Part shown: positions 26,213-34,894 of the stretch, piece after piece
Layout of the letters: every line of letters begins with the position of its first letter
How positions within the stretch are numbered: position 1 is the stretch's first letter
Assembly (NCBI GenBank): GCA_964602845.1
Contig: CAZRSW010000003.1
Location: 83,811-147,810, forward strand
Source: CAZRSW01 sp964602845
GTDB taxonomy: Bacteria > Chloroflexota > Dehalococcoidia > Lucifugimonadales > UBA826
DNA length: 64,000 nt
Direction of reading: 5' to 3'
The notes under the pieces: generated by a model
Seen by the model: only the letters and a program-made list of their open reading frames with translations
What the model was told of the DNA's origin: nothing
Databases searched by the model: none
Translations under genes and position numbers: made by a program

Positions 26213-27319
26213 TTACGAACGGACCTTGAGAAGAGCGTCATTCACAAATTCCTGGGGGACTTGGTCACTAGTAACCGAATGGCCTATCTCATCTAGTAAC
26301 ACCCAATTTATCGAACCATCAGAAGTTTTTTTATCTGATTTCATAGCCTCTAAAATAGTTTCGATCTCGATCCCTGAAAAATCTATTGGGAGTCCATATC
26401 CCCTTAAAATACGCTCCTGACGTCTCACGTCATCATCACTCAGCAAATCCATCGACCGTGAAATATGTGCAGCCGCCATCATTCCTATACTAACAGCCTC
26501 ACCATGCAGATATCTGCCAAAACCAGTCACAACTTCAAGAGCGTGTCCGACTGTATGACCGTAATTTAGGAGAATTCTAAGACCCATTGTCTCTTTTTCA
26601 TCCTGAGAAACCACATTTGCCTTGACACTAACACTTTTCCTGATAATTTCTGTTGCCCAATCTGGTTCAAGAGTTTTAATTTCAGTAATATTCCCTTCGA
26701 ATATTTCCAATAAACTCGAATCTAATATCAAACCATGTTTAATAGCTTCAGCCCACCCCGAAGTCAATTCGCGAGACGGGAGAGTACGCAACAACTTGAC
26801 ATCAGACAGAACAAAAACAGGTTGATAAAATGACCCTACAAGATTTTTACCCTCAGGGAGATCTATCGCAACTTTCCCACCAATAGATGCATCCATCATC
26901 GCAAGTAAAGTCGTTGGCACAAGACCAAATTTTAAGCCTCTCAGATATGTCGAGGCAACAAATCCCGCAAGATCCCCCACTACACCTCCACCTACTCCAA
27001 CGATCATATGTCCTCTTTCCGCCTTTTTCGCAGCCAACCATCTATATACGTGTTGGACAGTTTTTAGAGTCTTATTAGACTCGCCAGAAGGCATAAAAAA
27101 TATGTGGGTTTCAATGCCACATCGCTCCAATACTATTTGTACTTTCCTTACATGCTGATCAAGCCTATCATCGGAAATTATGTAAATAACCGACGGATCA
27201 TAAACACCTTGGATACGCTCCCCTATCCCATCTAGGATGTCCCAGCCCACCCAAACGGGATAGGACCCATTTGAACTGAGCACGTTGGCTGCTAAATCAT
27301 GGCGATCAGATGTTTTCAC
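26213..27319 (-). CDS. aroB: 3-dehydroquinate synthase
   Basis: 368 residues. NAD-binding and active-site motifs are GVGGGVVGDLAGFVASTYLRG, TTLLAMMDASIGGK, LPEGKNLVGSFYQP and NYGHTVGHALE (His ligands for zinc). The enzyme converts DAHP to 3-dehydroquinate, the second step of the shikimate route. It overlaps the shikimate kinase gene upstream by 4 bp, so they form an aroK-aroB pair. Confidence 0.97.
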   Translation of the reverse strand: MKTSDRHDLAANVLSSNGSYPVWVGWDILDGIGERIQGVYDPSVIYIISDDRLDQHVRKVQIVLERCGIETHIFFMPSGESNKTLKTVQHVYRWLAAKKAERGHMIVGVGGGVVGDLAGFVASTYLRGLKFGLVPTTLLAMMDASIGGKVAIDLPEGKNLVGSFYQPVFVLSDVKLLRTLPSRELTSGWAEAIKHGLILDSSLLEIFEGNITEIKTLEPDWATEIIRKSVSVKANVVSQDEKETMGLRILLNYGHTVGHALEVVTGFGRYLHGEAVSIGMMAAAHISRSMDLLSDDDVRRQERILRGYGLPIDFSGIEIETILEAMKSDKKTSDGSINWVLLDEIGHSVTSDQVPQEFVNDALLKVRS

Positions 27320-27849
27320 AATCGTAGTTTTTCCTTAATGACAAGCGCAACCTCACGCGGTGTCAGGCCATCTGTTGGCACATGGACATCCGCGGTAGCA
27401 TAAAACTCAAGTCTCTCCTCCATCAATTTCGCTATCCTTTCTCGTGGTTGTTCGGATTTAAGCATAGGTCGTGAAATATCTGGGGTCTCCTCATGATTCT
27501 GAGCATGGAGTCGAGCGTATATTGTTTCAATATCTGCCGTCAAACAAACCACAGTTCCTGAATCACACATCATAAATCGATTCGACTCTAGAACAGGAAC
27601 CCCACCTCCTGTGGACACGACCTGCTGACGAGCTTCAGAAACGTCACGAAGACATTCGGATTCCGCATTCCTAAATACGTCCTCTCCCACATCCTCAAAA
27701 ATATCGGAGATTGATTTGCCTAAGTTGTTTTCTATCATACAATCCATATCAATGAATACCCATCCCAAAATCAGTGCCAGTTCAATGCCTGTAGACGTTT
27801 TACCGGTACCAGAAAACCCAATTAGATAAATATTATCAACCATCGTCAT
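27316..27849 (-). CDS. aroK: shikimate kinase
   Basis: 177 residues of the P-loop kinase type. Walker A is GFSGTGKTS (residues 12-20). MDCMIEN (shikimate-binding Asp), RNAESECL and STGGGVPVL follow the family order. It phosphorylates shikimate to shikimate 3-phosphate. Stop overlaps the aroB start by 4 bp. The gap to the divergent rph gene is 92 bp. Confidence 0.95.
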   Translation of the reverse strand: MTMVDNIYLIGFSGTGKTSTGIELALILGWVFIDMDCMIENNLGKSISDIFEDVGEDVFRNAESECLRDVSEARQQVVSTGGGVPVLESNRFMMCDSGTVVCLTADIETIYARLHAQNHEETPDISRPMLKSEQPRERIAKLMEERLEFYATADVHVPTDGLTPREVALVIKEKLRL

Positions 27850-27941
27850 ATCGTCACTCGTTTATAATCTACTAAGAGCTAATAGTACACGAAGTCTACA
27901 TTAACATTTGCATCCCCAACAAAACAGGATTAAACACACAT

Positions 27942-28652
27942 ATGAGAATTGCAGAACGAGGAAATAGAGAACTTCGGCCCACAACAATAATACCTAATTA
28001 TTTGGACTTTTCTAACGGATCCGCCCTGATTTCTACTGGGAGTACTAAAGTGCTTTGCACTGCAAACATTAGTGAAACAGTACCTACATTTTTAAGCGGC
28101 AGCAACAAAGGTTGGATCACTGCAGAGTACAACATGTTACCAGGCTCCACAAACCAAAGAATCCCCCGTAGTAGCCTACATAAAGGACGAACTAAGGAAA
28201 TACAACGGTTGATTGGAAGAGCTCTAAGGTCCTCATTAGATTTAACATCAATTGGGGAAATGAGTATACACATTGACTGCGATGTGCTCCAAGCAGACGG
28301 AGGAACAAGAACGGCAGCAGTCACTGGGAGCTTTGTAGCACTATATTTAGCACTCAACGAACTTACGAACGACAATCTTATAGATGCAATCCCCGACTTT
28401 ACTTTCGTAGCAGCCACCAGTGTCGGTGTGTTGCAGGATTCGCTCTTACTAGACTTGTGTTATGACGAGGACGCCCGAGCCGATGTAGATTTCAATATAG
28501 TCATGTCGGAAAACCAAGAGATAATAGAGCTACAGGGTAGCGCCGAAGGCCAACGATTCACCAAGAATACGGTTAATCAGATAATAGACATAGCCAGTGA
28601 AGGGATTAGCGATCTGATAAAAATACAAAAAATGGCCCTCAAAATAAGCTAG
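27942..28652 (+). CDS. rph: ribonuclease PH
   Basis: 236 residues of the PH-type exoribonuclease fold: PNYLDFSNGSALISTGSTKV, EYNMLPGSTNQR, KGRTKEIQRLIGRALRSS, and CDVLQADGGTRTA. It trims tRNA 3' ends with phosphate. The protein lacks a fused NTP pyrophosphatase. It stands alone between divergent aroK and a small envelope gene. The Arg/Lys/Asp active-site residues seen in PH enzymes (R-R-S and D-G-G-T-R) are present. Confidence 0.96.
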   Translation: MRIAERGNRELRPTTIIPNYLDFSNGSALISTGSTKVLCTANISETVPTFLSGSNKGWITAEYNMLPGSTNQRIPRSSLHKGRTKEIQRLIGRALRSSLDLTSIGEMSIHIDCDVLQADGGTRTAAVTGSFVALYLALNELTNDNLIDAIPDFTFVAATSVGVLQDSLLLDLCYDEDARADVDFNIVMSENQEIIELQGSAEGQRFTKNTVNQIIDIASEGISDLIKIQKMALKIS

Positions 28653-28768
28653 CCCATGAAACGGATGGGAAGGGGAAATTGAAATGAAGACCCGCGTTCC
28701 AATAGCTTATTAAAACCATTGATGCAGGCAAGTTGTCGAGAGAAATTAAAATATTTGCGGACTAAAAT

Positions 28769-29212
28769 ATGCAACCTTCAAAAAACGTAATCGTAGCCAT
28801 ATTATGCTCGTTAACGTTACTTATAGCCGCAAGTATTTATTTCTCGTTTTCCCCACGCCAAGCTTCACTCGAAAAGGGCTCTCCAGAATTCGTCGTTCAG
28901 AGTTACATCAAATATCTGTTAGACGATAACTACCAAAATGCTCATGATCTTCTCTCTGAAGGATCAGATTGCGAGTTTATAGACTTTATTTCCGTTATCA
29001 GCACGCATTCCGATTACCTAAAACAAGAAAATGTATCCCACATAGAGACGAAAGTATTTGGAGATACCGCAACAGTTTTCATCGAAATCAGCGGAGTGGA
29101 AACATCGTTGCCAATAGGTGTAACAGGTTACAATAGGGAGGAAAGTTTCACGCTAATAAAGGAAAAAGACCAGTGGAGACTGTTGAAATTCAACTACCCG
29201 AACTGTGGATAG
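28769..29212 (+). CDS. membrane-anchored hypothetical protein with NTF2-like domain
   Basis: 147 residues. An N-terminal hydrophobic segment (residues ~7-25) acts as a signal anchor. The remainder (from SPEFVVQSYIKYLLDDNYQNAHDL to the end) has the pattern of small secreted NTF2-like proteins. Two Cys (residues ~70 and ~146) could pair outside the membrane. The function is unknown; it is followed by another membrane protein gene 97 bp on. Confidence 0.65.
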   Translation: MQPSKNVIVAILCSLTLLIAASIYFSFSPRQASLEKGSPEFVVQSYIKYLLDDNYQNAHDLLSEGSDCEFIDFISVISTHSDYLKQENVSHIETKVFGDTATVFIEISGVETSLPIGVTGYNREESFTLIKEKDQWRLLKFNYPNCG

Positions 29213-29309
29213 ACCTCGATGAGCAATTAACCTGTCCCCATAAAATAGTAGCTAGATCAATTAACCTTAAACCTCCATATGGGAAGATTACTTCTCTTCC
29301 GTGTGAAAC

Positions 29310-31103
29310 ATGCTAGATATACTCAGTTCAGCACCTTATTTCCTCATCATTTTAATAGTATTTTCCGCACTTTATCACGGGATTAAGCACAGGTCCCGTG
29401 ACAGTATCAAAGATCCTTCTGGACAACTTGTACGAAGAATATATTTCTATACATTAACACTGATTTCAATATTGATGATCGCTTTTGGAGTCGTACAGAC
29501 CTCTACTTTTATCCTTGAGGGAATTTTCGGAGAAAGCTTAACAGGTGCGCCACCGGAGAGGGCAGCTATTGGCATTTCATTGATTATAGTTGGCACTCCT
29601 CTTTGGTTTATACATTGGCGGATAGTAAATACAAACGCCAAAACCAATATCACAGAGAGGTTGTCCGGCATAAGACAATTCTACATTTATGCACTATTAG
29701 TTATATCAATGGCAATAGTGACAGATGCTATGCTCACAATATTAGCCTCAATATTTCAGTTAGACGACCTTAGTTTTTACCACATCTGTGTACTTCCCGT
29801 GTTTGTATTGATCTGGTTTTATCATTGGCAATTACAAGATAAAGAAAGATCAAATACCCTAGAATGGTCCGTTCTTCGAACCGTGTATATTTACGGGTTT
29901 ACACTCGTCGGGCTTCTCCTTCTAAGTACTGGCACCGGTGTCCTCATTCAAAACCTTCTAAAATCATTAATAGAGGAATTTGCTGGTAATAACCTCATCT
30001 TGCAAGAGCCCCATTCATTATGGCAACGGGGAATAGGACAAGCTCTTTGCGCTATGATCGCTGGTGGAATTATATGGTCCCTGCATTGGCTAATATTTGC
30101 ACGGAAAGAGTTGAGTAATATTCTGGCCAGTTTATATCTCTATTTTGTCGCTCTGTTGGGGGGAGGAATACCTATCATCGCATCCTGCATAATTCTACTG
30201 CAGGCACTGCTAGGGGCATTAATGGGAACGGACCCAGACCAGAATGGTAACAGTTCCACATTTTATTCCAGCGTCCTGAGTTCGTTAGCCATAGGTGGAG
30301 CCATTTTGTCATACCATTGGTGGTACATCAGACGACAAGAGTTAACCCCTCAGTCGGGTCAAATAAATTCCAGTGCGGTATTCTACCACTCTTATGTCTT
30401 CATAGGAGTCCTTGTACTTGGCTCGGGAGTTGCACTCTCAATTAACACTATTTTGTCTTTCTTCACAGGTTATAACGATATAGCATTACCCAGTTCTGGG
30501 GCTCTAAAGGGCATGTCCTCGATAAGTATAACTTTGATATTAGTCGGTACAGTTGTCTGGGCTTATTCATGGAGACAGGTTCAGTCAAACTGGATTACCG
30601 TGACACAGGGATACTACACGGCCAGACGCACGTACATATTTTCCATACTAGGTATTAGTATACTCACAGCGGTGGTATCTTTAGCGACTCTATTGTTCCT
30701 ATTACTGAAAGACCTACTATCAGCACAGTTCACCACAGGCACGGTAGAAGCAATAAACCCATCCATTTCTATTTTGATCACTCTTGCACCCATAATTGGC
30801 TATCACATAATTTTAAAAAGACAACAAGAATCCCTCAATCAGGTCTCATCTACATCAAAACCGAGAAACAGAAAACGCATTTTGATCCTAGTCCCTAATG
30901 ATGACCAAAACTTTGCTACTACCCTAGAAAGAGCATTAGGTTACCCCGTGGCGCGAGTCAACTGGGTAGATGAAGGGGCAGCCGCTCAATCACTGGAAAA
31001 TATAGATCTGGACGATCTAGTATCGGGAATAGAACAGTCCGTAGGAGCGGGTGTAATTCTGATACCTGAACCGGGTGGTATACGCATATATTCATACAAC
31101 TAA
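29310..31103 (+). CDS. DUF5671-type multi-repeat membrane protein
   Basis: 597 residues, mostly transmembrane. The chain has about six copies of a ~75-85-residue unit, each with two or three hydrophobic segments and ending in a WxxHW-like motif: WFIHWR, WFYHWQ, WSLHWLIF, LSYHWWYI, WAYSWRQ and a final IGYHIIL. Each unit opens with an aromatic YxY-type helix (RRIYFYTL, RQFYIYAL, RTVYIYGF). The C-terminal ~80 residues are soluble with ILILVPNDDQ and an acidic tail. It is related to DUF5671; function unknown. Confidence 0.7.
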   Translation: MLDILSSAPYFLIILIVFSALYHGIKHRSRDSIKDPSGQLVRRIYFYTLTLISILMIAFGVVQTSTFILEGIFGESLTGAPPERAAIGISLIIVGTPLWFIHWRIVNTNAKTNITERLSGIRQFYIYALLVISMAIVTDAMLTILASIFQLDDLSFYHICVLPVFVLIWFYHWQLQDKERSNTLEWSVLRTVYIYGFTLVGLLLLSTGTGVLIQNLLKSLIEEFAGNNLILQEPHSLWQRGIGQALCAMIAGGIIWSLHWLIFARKELSNILASLYLYFVALLGGGIPIIASCIILLQALLGALMGTDPDQNGNSSTFYSSVLSSLAIGGAILSYHWWYIRRQELTPQSGQINSSAVFYHSYVFIGVLVLGSGVALSINTILSFFTGYNDIALPSSGALKGMSSISITLILVGTVVWAYSWRQVQSNWITVTQGYYTARRTYIFSILGISILTAVVSLATLLFLLLKDLLSAQFTTGTVEAINPSISILITLAPIIGYHIILKRQQESLNQVSSTSKPRNRKRILILVPNDDQNFATTLERALGYPVARVNWVDEGAAAQSLENIDLDDLVSGIEQSVGAGVILIPEPGGIRIYSYN

Positions 31104-31145
31104 TGCCAATAACCATCCAATTAATTACTCGTAGGGAACAATAAC

Positions 31146-32009
31146 ATGCCAAAGATCCACATACTTGGGGCTGGTACGCCTACTCCCACATCGAACAGAT
31201 TCGGCTCATCGTTCGCCCTGACTATAGGGACGGATCAAATTTTGATCGACTGCGGGCCTGCCACTACACACAAGCTGGTAAAAGCGGGGCTATGGCCGAC
31301 CAACATAGACTACCTTTTCTTCACCCATCATCACTTCGACCATGACATTGATTACCCATGCTTTCTTTTATGTAGATGGGACCAAAGCATTGGCCAAGAA
31401 AATACGCTGCAAGTCTATGGTCCTACACTCACCGAGAAAATCACACAAGGTATACTTGACGAGAAAACAGGATTATTCGCGCATGATTGGATCGCTCGGG
31501 TGAACCATCCCCTTAGTCAACAGGTTTACGTCAATCGTGGGGGAACGTTGCCTCGTAAACCACCCTCGGTGAAAGCAATGGACATAACTCCTGGACCAGT
31601 TGTATATACCGAGAATTGGGAGGCTATCGCTGCACCCGCGGAGCATGTACAGCCATATTTAGATTCTTTGGCGTATCGTTTCAATACCCCAGATGGAAGT
31701 ATAGTTTTTACAGGAGATACGCAACCATGTGCATCAGTTATGGAATTAGCAAAAGATGCGGACATGATGTTATGTATGTGTTGGGATGAACAGTCAACAA
31801 TGGATAATAACGGGGAAAACACAGGCCAATGTGGAACCGAGGGAGCAGCCAAAATGGCTCAGGCAGCTGAGGTCAAAAAATTGATCCTTGTTCACATTGG
31901 CCCTACTCTATCAAAAAAAACGGCCGACGAGGAAAGTAATCATAGTATAAATAAATTCTACGATGGGGAAATTATATATTCGCATGAATTAATGGAAATC
32001 CAGCTCTAA
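31146..32009 (+). CDS. metallo-beta-lactamase-fold hydrolase
   Basis: 287 residues. Metal-binding motif THHHFDHD (residues ~60-67), SIVFTGDTQPC (Asp) and LVHIGPT (His) give the di-metal site. Similar to ribonuclease Z/AttM-like hydrolases (GAGTPTPTSNRFGSSF start). The substrate cannot be told; candidates include lactones or phosphodiesters. It lies on the plus strand after the DUF5671 gene with a 42-bp gap; the convergent GNAT gene follows. Confidence 0.88.
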   Translation: MPKIHILGAGTPTPTSNRFGSSFALTIGTDQILIDCGPATTHKLVKAGLWPTNIDYLFFTHHHFDHDIDYPCFLLCRWDQSIGQENTLQVYGPTLTEKITQGILDEKTGLFAHDWIARVNHPLSQQVYVNRGGTLPRKPPSVKAMDITPGPVVYTENWEAIAAPAEHVQPYLDSLAYRFNTPDGSIVFTGDTQPCASVMELAKDADMMLCMCWDEQSTMDNNGENTGQCGTEGAAKMAQAAEVKKLILVHIGPTLSKKTADEESNHSINKFYDGEIIYSHELMEIQL

Positions 32010-32023
32010 CATCCCTTCAACAT

Positions 32024-32557
32024 TCAGAAAGGATCGGATTCGCAATTTTGCCATTCATCTTTTTTAATCTCCATACGAATAAAATCTTGCCCCCCTTTTC
32101 TTACAGGCCTAGCCTCTCTGAATCCTGACTTGGCAAAAGAACTCTGAGCTCTTTCATTCCAAGCTAAAGTATGGAGATAAACCATCTCCATTTCCAAATC
32201 AGAGAAAAGATGGTCCAGGAGCGTATCCACTACATCTGTCCCATAACCTCGATTCCAATATGCCTTGTCACCAATCATTATTCCTAACTCAACTTCTCTT
32301 TTCTTAGCGTTGAGGTCGTAATACATTACGTTGCCGATGTGTACTCCTTCCAAAGTATCTATAGCCAACCTCTTGGACCTATAACTGGGAAACTGGAGTT
32401 CTTCGCTAGCATACCGATAATATTCATCGTATGACATCTTGAGAGGGCGTGTCGCATCAAGACGAGAGAGTTCTTCATCTACCCTCCAAGCGTATTCGTC
32501 AACAAGATCATTTAGACTTTTCTCTCTTAAAATAACCTTAACGCCTGAAATTTCCAC
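32024..32557 (-). CDS. GNAT-family N-acetyltransferase
   Basis: 177 residues with an acyl-CoA-binding GNAT core: IGNVMYYDLNAKKREVELGI, DKAYWNRGYGTDVVDTLLDH (the Q/RxxGxG/A loop) and TLAWNERAQSSFAKSGFRE. It is the RimJ/RimL-like type that acetylates protein or small-molecule amines. An ATG at 32623 would overlap the upstream Nudix gene by 86 bp; the GTG at 32557 leaves 20 bp overlap, so it is preferred. A clear ribosome-binding site was not found for either. Confidence 0.78.
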   Translation of the reverse strand: MEISGVKVILREKSLNDLVDEYAWRVDEELSRLDATRPLKMSYDEYYRYASEELQFPSYRSKRLAIDTLEGVHIGNVMYYDLNAKKREVELGIMIGDKAYWNRGYGTDVVDTLLDHLFSDLEMEMVYLHTLAWNERAQSSFAKSGFREARPVRKGGQDFIRMEIKKDEWQNCESDPF

Positions 32558-33020
32558 CTTTGGGAGTTCTTTTTCCCCTGGTCTTGACCAAGGAAAGGCC
32601 TTTCTGAACAATATCCACCTCATTCTGGTAAGTAAGTGTCGATACTACATCTTTTTCGTCAACCCACTTAACAATATCAAATTCTTCGTCGTGGTGCGAA
32701 AAATCACCCCCGACTGGCCTCATAAGATAGTAAAATACTTCCTTGTGATAGTTCTCATTAGTTTCATTTCTAGTAAAACTGTAATGGATTGAATCAATGA
32801 ACGATTCTATTACAACTTCCAAACCTGTTTCTTCCCTAACTTCCCGAGTCGCTGTTTCGACCCTAGTCTCATAATCATCTGGCGTACCTTTTGGTAATGC
32901 CCAAAGGCCTGAGTCAATCCTTCCACAGATTACAACCTGTATTTTTCTATCACTTCGACGAAGGACGACACCCCCAGCAGACGTCAATTTTTCTAACCTT
33001 ACAGACATTTTTGGCTCCAT
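32538..33020 (-). CDS. Nudix hydrolase
   Basis: 160 residues with the complete Nudix box (GTPDDYE then seven residues then REVREETGL). It hydrolyses a nucleoside-diphosphate-linked substrate. The N-terminal strand SAGGVVLRRSDRKIQVVIC leads to the box, consistent with an MTH3/Ap4A-type hydrolase. The C-terminal tail is basic and overlaps the GNAT gene. Substrate unknown. Divergent from the pyr operon, 332 bp away. Confidence 0.88.
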   Translation of the reverse strand: MEPKMSVRLEKLTSAGGVVLRRSDRKIQVVICGRIDSGLWALPKGTPDDYETRVETATREVREETGLEVVIESFIDSIHYSFTRNETNENYHKEVFYYLMRPVGGDFSHHDEEFDIVKWVDEKDVVSTLTYQNEVDIVQKGLSLVKTRGKRTPKGGNFRR

Positions 33021-33128
33021 GACATTCTATCTACATTTCTTTGACAGCCCAGACATTAGGGAAATCAATTCTCTGCAAGCCATTATACAGACCACACATT
33101 AACTATAATCCAACTTTATTTTTATTTA

Positions 33129-33157
33129 TTGAATTAGCTGGATCTGGAGTGTATGAT
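33129..33157 (+). promoter_or_regulatory. promoter of the pyrimidine operon
   Basis: TTGAAT (33129-33134), 17-bp spacer, TATGAT (33152-33157). Transcription should start near 33164, placing the whole set of hairpins below in the leader. A TATAAT at 33104-33109 lies upstream but has a poor -35. Confidence 0.6.
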
Positions 33158-33181
33158 GGAGCAGCACCTAAGGTGCAAGCA

Positions 33182-33214
33182 CCCTTTAAGCAGGTACAGA
33201 GAGACTAGCAAGGG
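33182..33214 (+). promoter_or_regulatory. PyrR-binding stem-loop in the pyr leader
   Basis: The RNA would fold with CCCTT (33182-33186) pairing with AAGGG (33210-33214) and GCAGGT pairing with ACTAGC (one mismatch, one G-U), around the loop CAGAGAG (33197-33203). The loop and its 3' flank, CAGAGAGACTAGCAAGG, match the PyrR-binding loop known in Bacillus (CAGAGAGGCT...). PyrR with UMP bound would stabilise it. Further stems are GCACC-TAA-GGTGC (33164-33176), CGACGC-TCAT-GCGTCG (33224-33239) and the 11-bp ATGCCTCTTGT / ACAGGAGGCAT (33244-33273). None is followed by a T-run, so control is likely translational. Confidence 0.65.
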
Positions 33215-33282
33215 AGCACTAATCGACGCTCATGCGTCGGAGAATGCCTCTTGTAACAATTGACAGGAGGCATACATAAGCA

Positions 33283-33360
33283 ATGCACAAGCTAACTGCC
33301 TATTATCTTCTCGCAGTCATATCACGCGCTCCCATCACTCTAGGCATTGAAAATGCCTGA
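33283..33360 (+). CDS. possible leader peptide of the pyr operon (25 codons)
   Basis: An ATG at 33283 opens a 25-codon frame ending in TGA at 33358-33360, overlapping the pyrR start. The Shine-Dalgarno AGGAGG (33265-33270) upstream is inside the 3' arm of the 33244-33273 hairpin. Its spacing to the ATG is 12 bp, a little long. Translation of this frame would couple to pyrR, and the hairpin would silence both. A match this short may be chance. Confidence 0.3.
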   Translation: MHKLTAYYLLAVISRAPITLGIENA

Positions 33361-33886
33361 GAAAGTCATTCAAACCGCCCAGCAAATTCAGAGATCCATG
33401 ACCAGAATCTCTCACGAAATTCTAGAGCAAAATACCTCAGTAGAAGATCTCATATTGGTAGGTATGTACTCCAGAGGGGTGCCATTGGCGCAAAGGCTAA
33501 GCAAAACGATTTCGGGATTTGAAGGTACCAAATTAATAGTTGGAGCTCTTGATATAGGTTTATACCGAGATGATTTTTCTGAGAAAGGCCGTTCTTTACT
33601 TAAACCTAGTGATATCCCTGTCAACATTAAAGACATGTCAGTTATTTTGGTTGACGACGTTCTCTTTACCGGCCGGACCATTCGAGCTGCCATGGATGCA
33701 CTAAACGATTTTGGGAGACCTGCTCAAATACAGCTCGCCGTCCTGGTCGATCGAGGACACAGGGAACTACCAATCAGAGCGGACTATGTAGGTAAGAATG
33801 TACCAACTTCCAAGCTTGAAGACGTAAAAGTCAGATTGACAGAGTTAGACGGAGTAGACGAAATTGTCATCATCTCAGCAACTTAA
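33353..33886 (+). CDS. pyrR: pyrimidine operon regulator / uracil phosphoribosyltransferase PyrR
   Basis: 177 residues. The phosphoribosyltransferase motif VILVDDVLFTGRTIRAAMD is clear, preceded by ILVGMYSRGVPLAQRL. PyrR senses UMP and binds the leader RNA of pyr operons, and often has weak UPRTase activity. The ATG at 33353 is preferred; a TTG at 33347 adds two residues. The ribosome-binding site for pyrR itself is weak, which fits translation coupled to the small upstream frame. First gene of the pyr operon. Confidence 0.92.
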   Translation: MPEKVIQTAQQIQRSMTRISHEILEQNTSVEDLILVGMYSRGVPLAQRLSKTISGFEGTKLIVGALDIGLYRDDFSEKGRSLLKPSDIPVNIKDMSVILVDDVLFTGRTIRAAMDALNDFGRPAQIQLAVLVDRGHRELPIRADYVGKNVPTSKLEDVKVRLTELDGVDEIVIISAT

Positions 33887-33897
33887 TAAGGATACAT

Positions 33898-34893
33898 ATG
33901 TCCACTAAGTCTCACGCCCCAACACTTGTAACTAATAATGTGCTAGACCTTGATGCTTATTCACGAGATGATATTGAATGTATCTTAGAAAATACCAATG
34001 CGATGTTAGAAATACTAGAGAGGGGTATTAAAAAAGTACCCACTCTACGCGGAAAAACCATAATCAACTTATTCTACGAGCCCAGTACCCGAACTCGCGT
34101 TTCTTTCGAGCAAGCCGGAAAGATCTTAAGCGCGGATGTAATAAATGTTACTCCTGAGACAAGCAGTACAACCAAAGGAGAATCATTGTTCAATACGGCC
34201 CTGACAATACAGGCCATGAAAGCTGATACCGTTGTTATTAGACATCCACACGCTGGTGCTCCTTACTTTCTTGCACAAAAGCTGGATTGTTCAGTCATCA
34301 ATGCTGGCGACGGTATGCACGCTCATCCAACCCAAGGTTTGTTAGATATACACACTATTATCAAGCATCTCGGATCATTGGAAGGGAAGAAAGTGACCAT
34401 AGTAGGTGACATCCTTTACAGCAGGGTCGCTAGAACAAATCTTTGGGCCCTAACCAAGATGGGTGCTAAGGTTGTCCTGTGTGGTCCTAGAACATTGATA
34501 CCACCTGATTTCTTGAACAATGCCAGGAATACTGAAGGGCATCCTTTCGCTTCCATTGAGGTGGAGGGCGATCTGAACCTTGCGATTAGAGACGCAGACG
34601 TAGTGATGGCACTAAGGATACAACGGGAACGTCAGCGATCCAGGCATCTACCCTCTCTATTGGAATATTCGAGAATGTATGGCATTACTAGCCAACGAAT
34701 GAGGCACGCGAGTCCCGACGCTCTAGTAATGCACCCAGGGCCCATAAACGAAGGAATTGAAATAGATTCGGACGTTGCCCACGGTGCCCGCTCTCTGATC
34801 GAATATCAAGTAACCGCTGGAGTAGCTATAAGGATGGCCTTGCTATGTTCAGCATCAGCTGAACAAGAACCAAAGGATCAAGGCTACATCTAA
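33898..34893 (+). CDS. pyrB: aspartate carbamoyltransferase catalytic subunit
   Basis: 331 residues. Carbamoyl-phosphate site FYEPSTRTRVSFEQAGK, then KGESLFNTALTI, VIRHPHAGAP, INAGDGMHAHPTQGLLDI, and MHPGPINEGIEID. It condenses carbamoyl phosphate with aspartate, the first committed pyrimidine step. There is no PyrI regulatory gene. It starts 11 bp after pyrR and 1 bp before pyrC. Confidence 0.97.
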   Translation: MSTKSHAPTLVTNNVLDLDAYSRDDIECILENTNAMLEILERGIKKVPTLRGKTIINLFYEPSTRTRVSFEQAGKILSADVINVTPETSSTTKGESLFNTALTIQAMKADTVVIRHPHAGAPYFLAQKLDCSVINAGDGMHAHPTQGLLDIHTIIKHLGSLEGKKVTIVGDILYSRVARTNLWALTKMGAKVVLCGPRTLIPPDFLNNARNTEGHPFASIEVEGDLNLAIRDADVVMALRIQRERQRSRHLPSLLEYSRMYGITSQRMRHASPDALVMHPGPINEGIEIDSDVAHGARSLIEYQVTAGVAIRMALLCSASAEQEPKDQGYI

Positions 34894-34894
34894 A

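Noticed and set aside
27860..27870. TATAAT (27863-27868) between aroK and rph as the rph promoter.
   Set aside because: No acceptable -35 lies 16-18 bp upstream, so it is not reported as a feature.
33244..33273. Reading the 11-bp pyr leader hairpin as an intrinsic terminator.
   Set aside because: No run of T follows it; the next bases are ACATAAGC.
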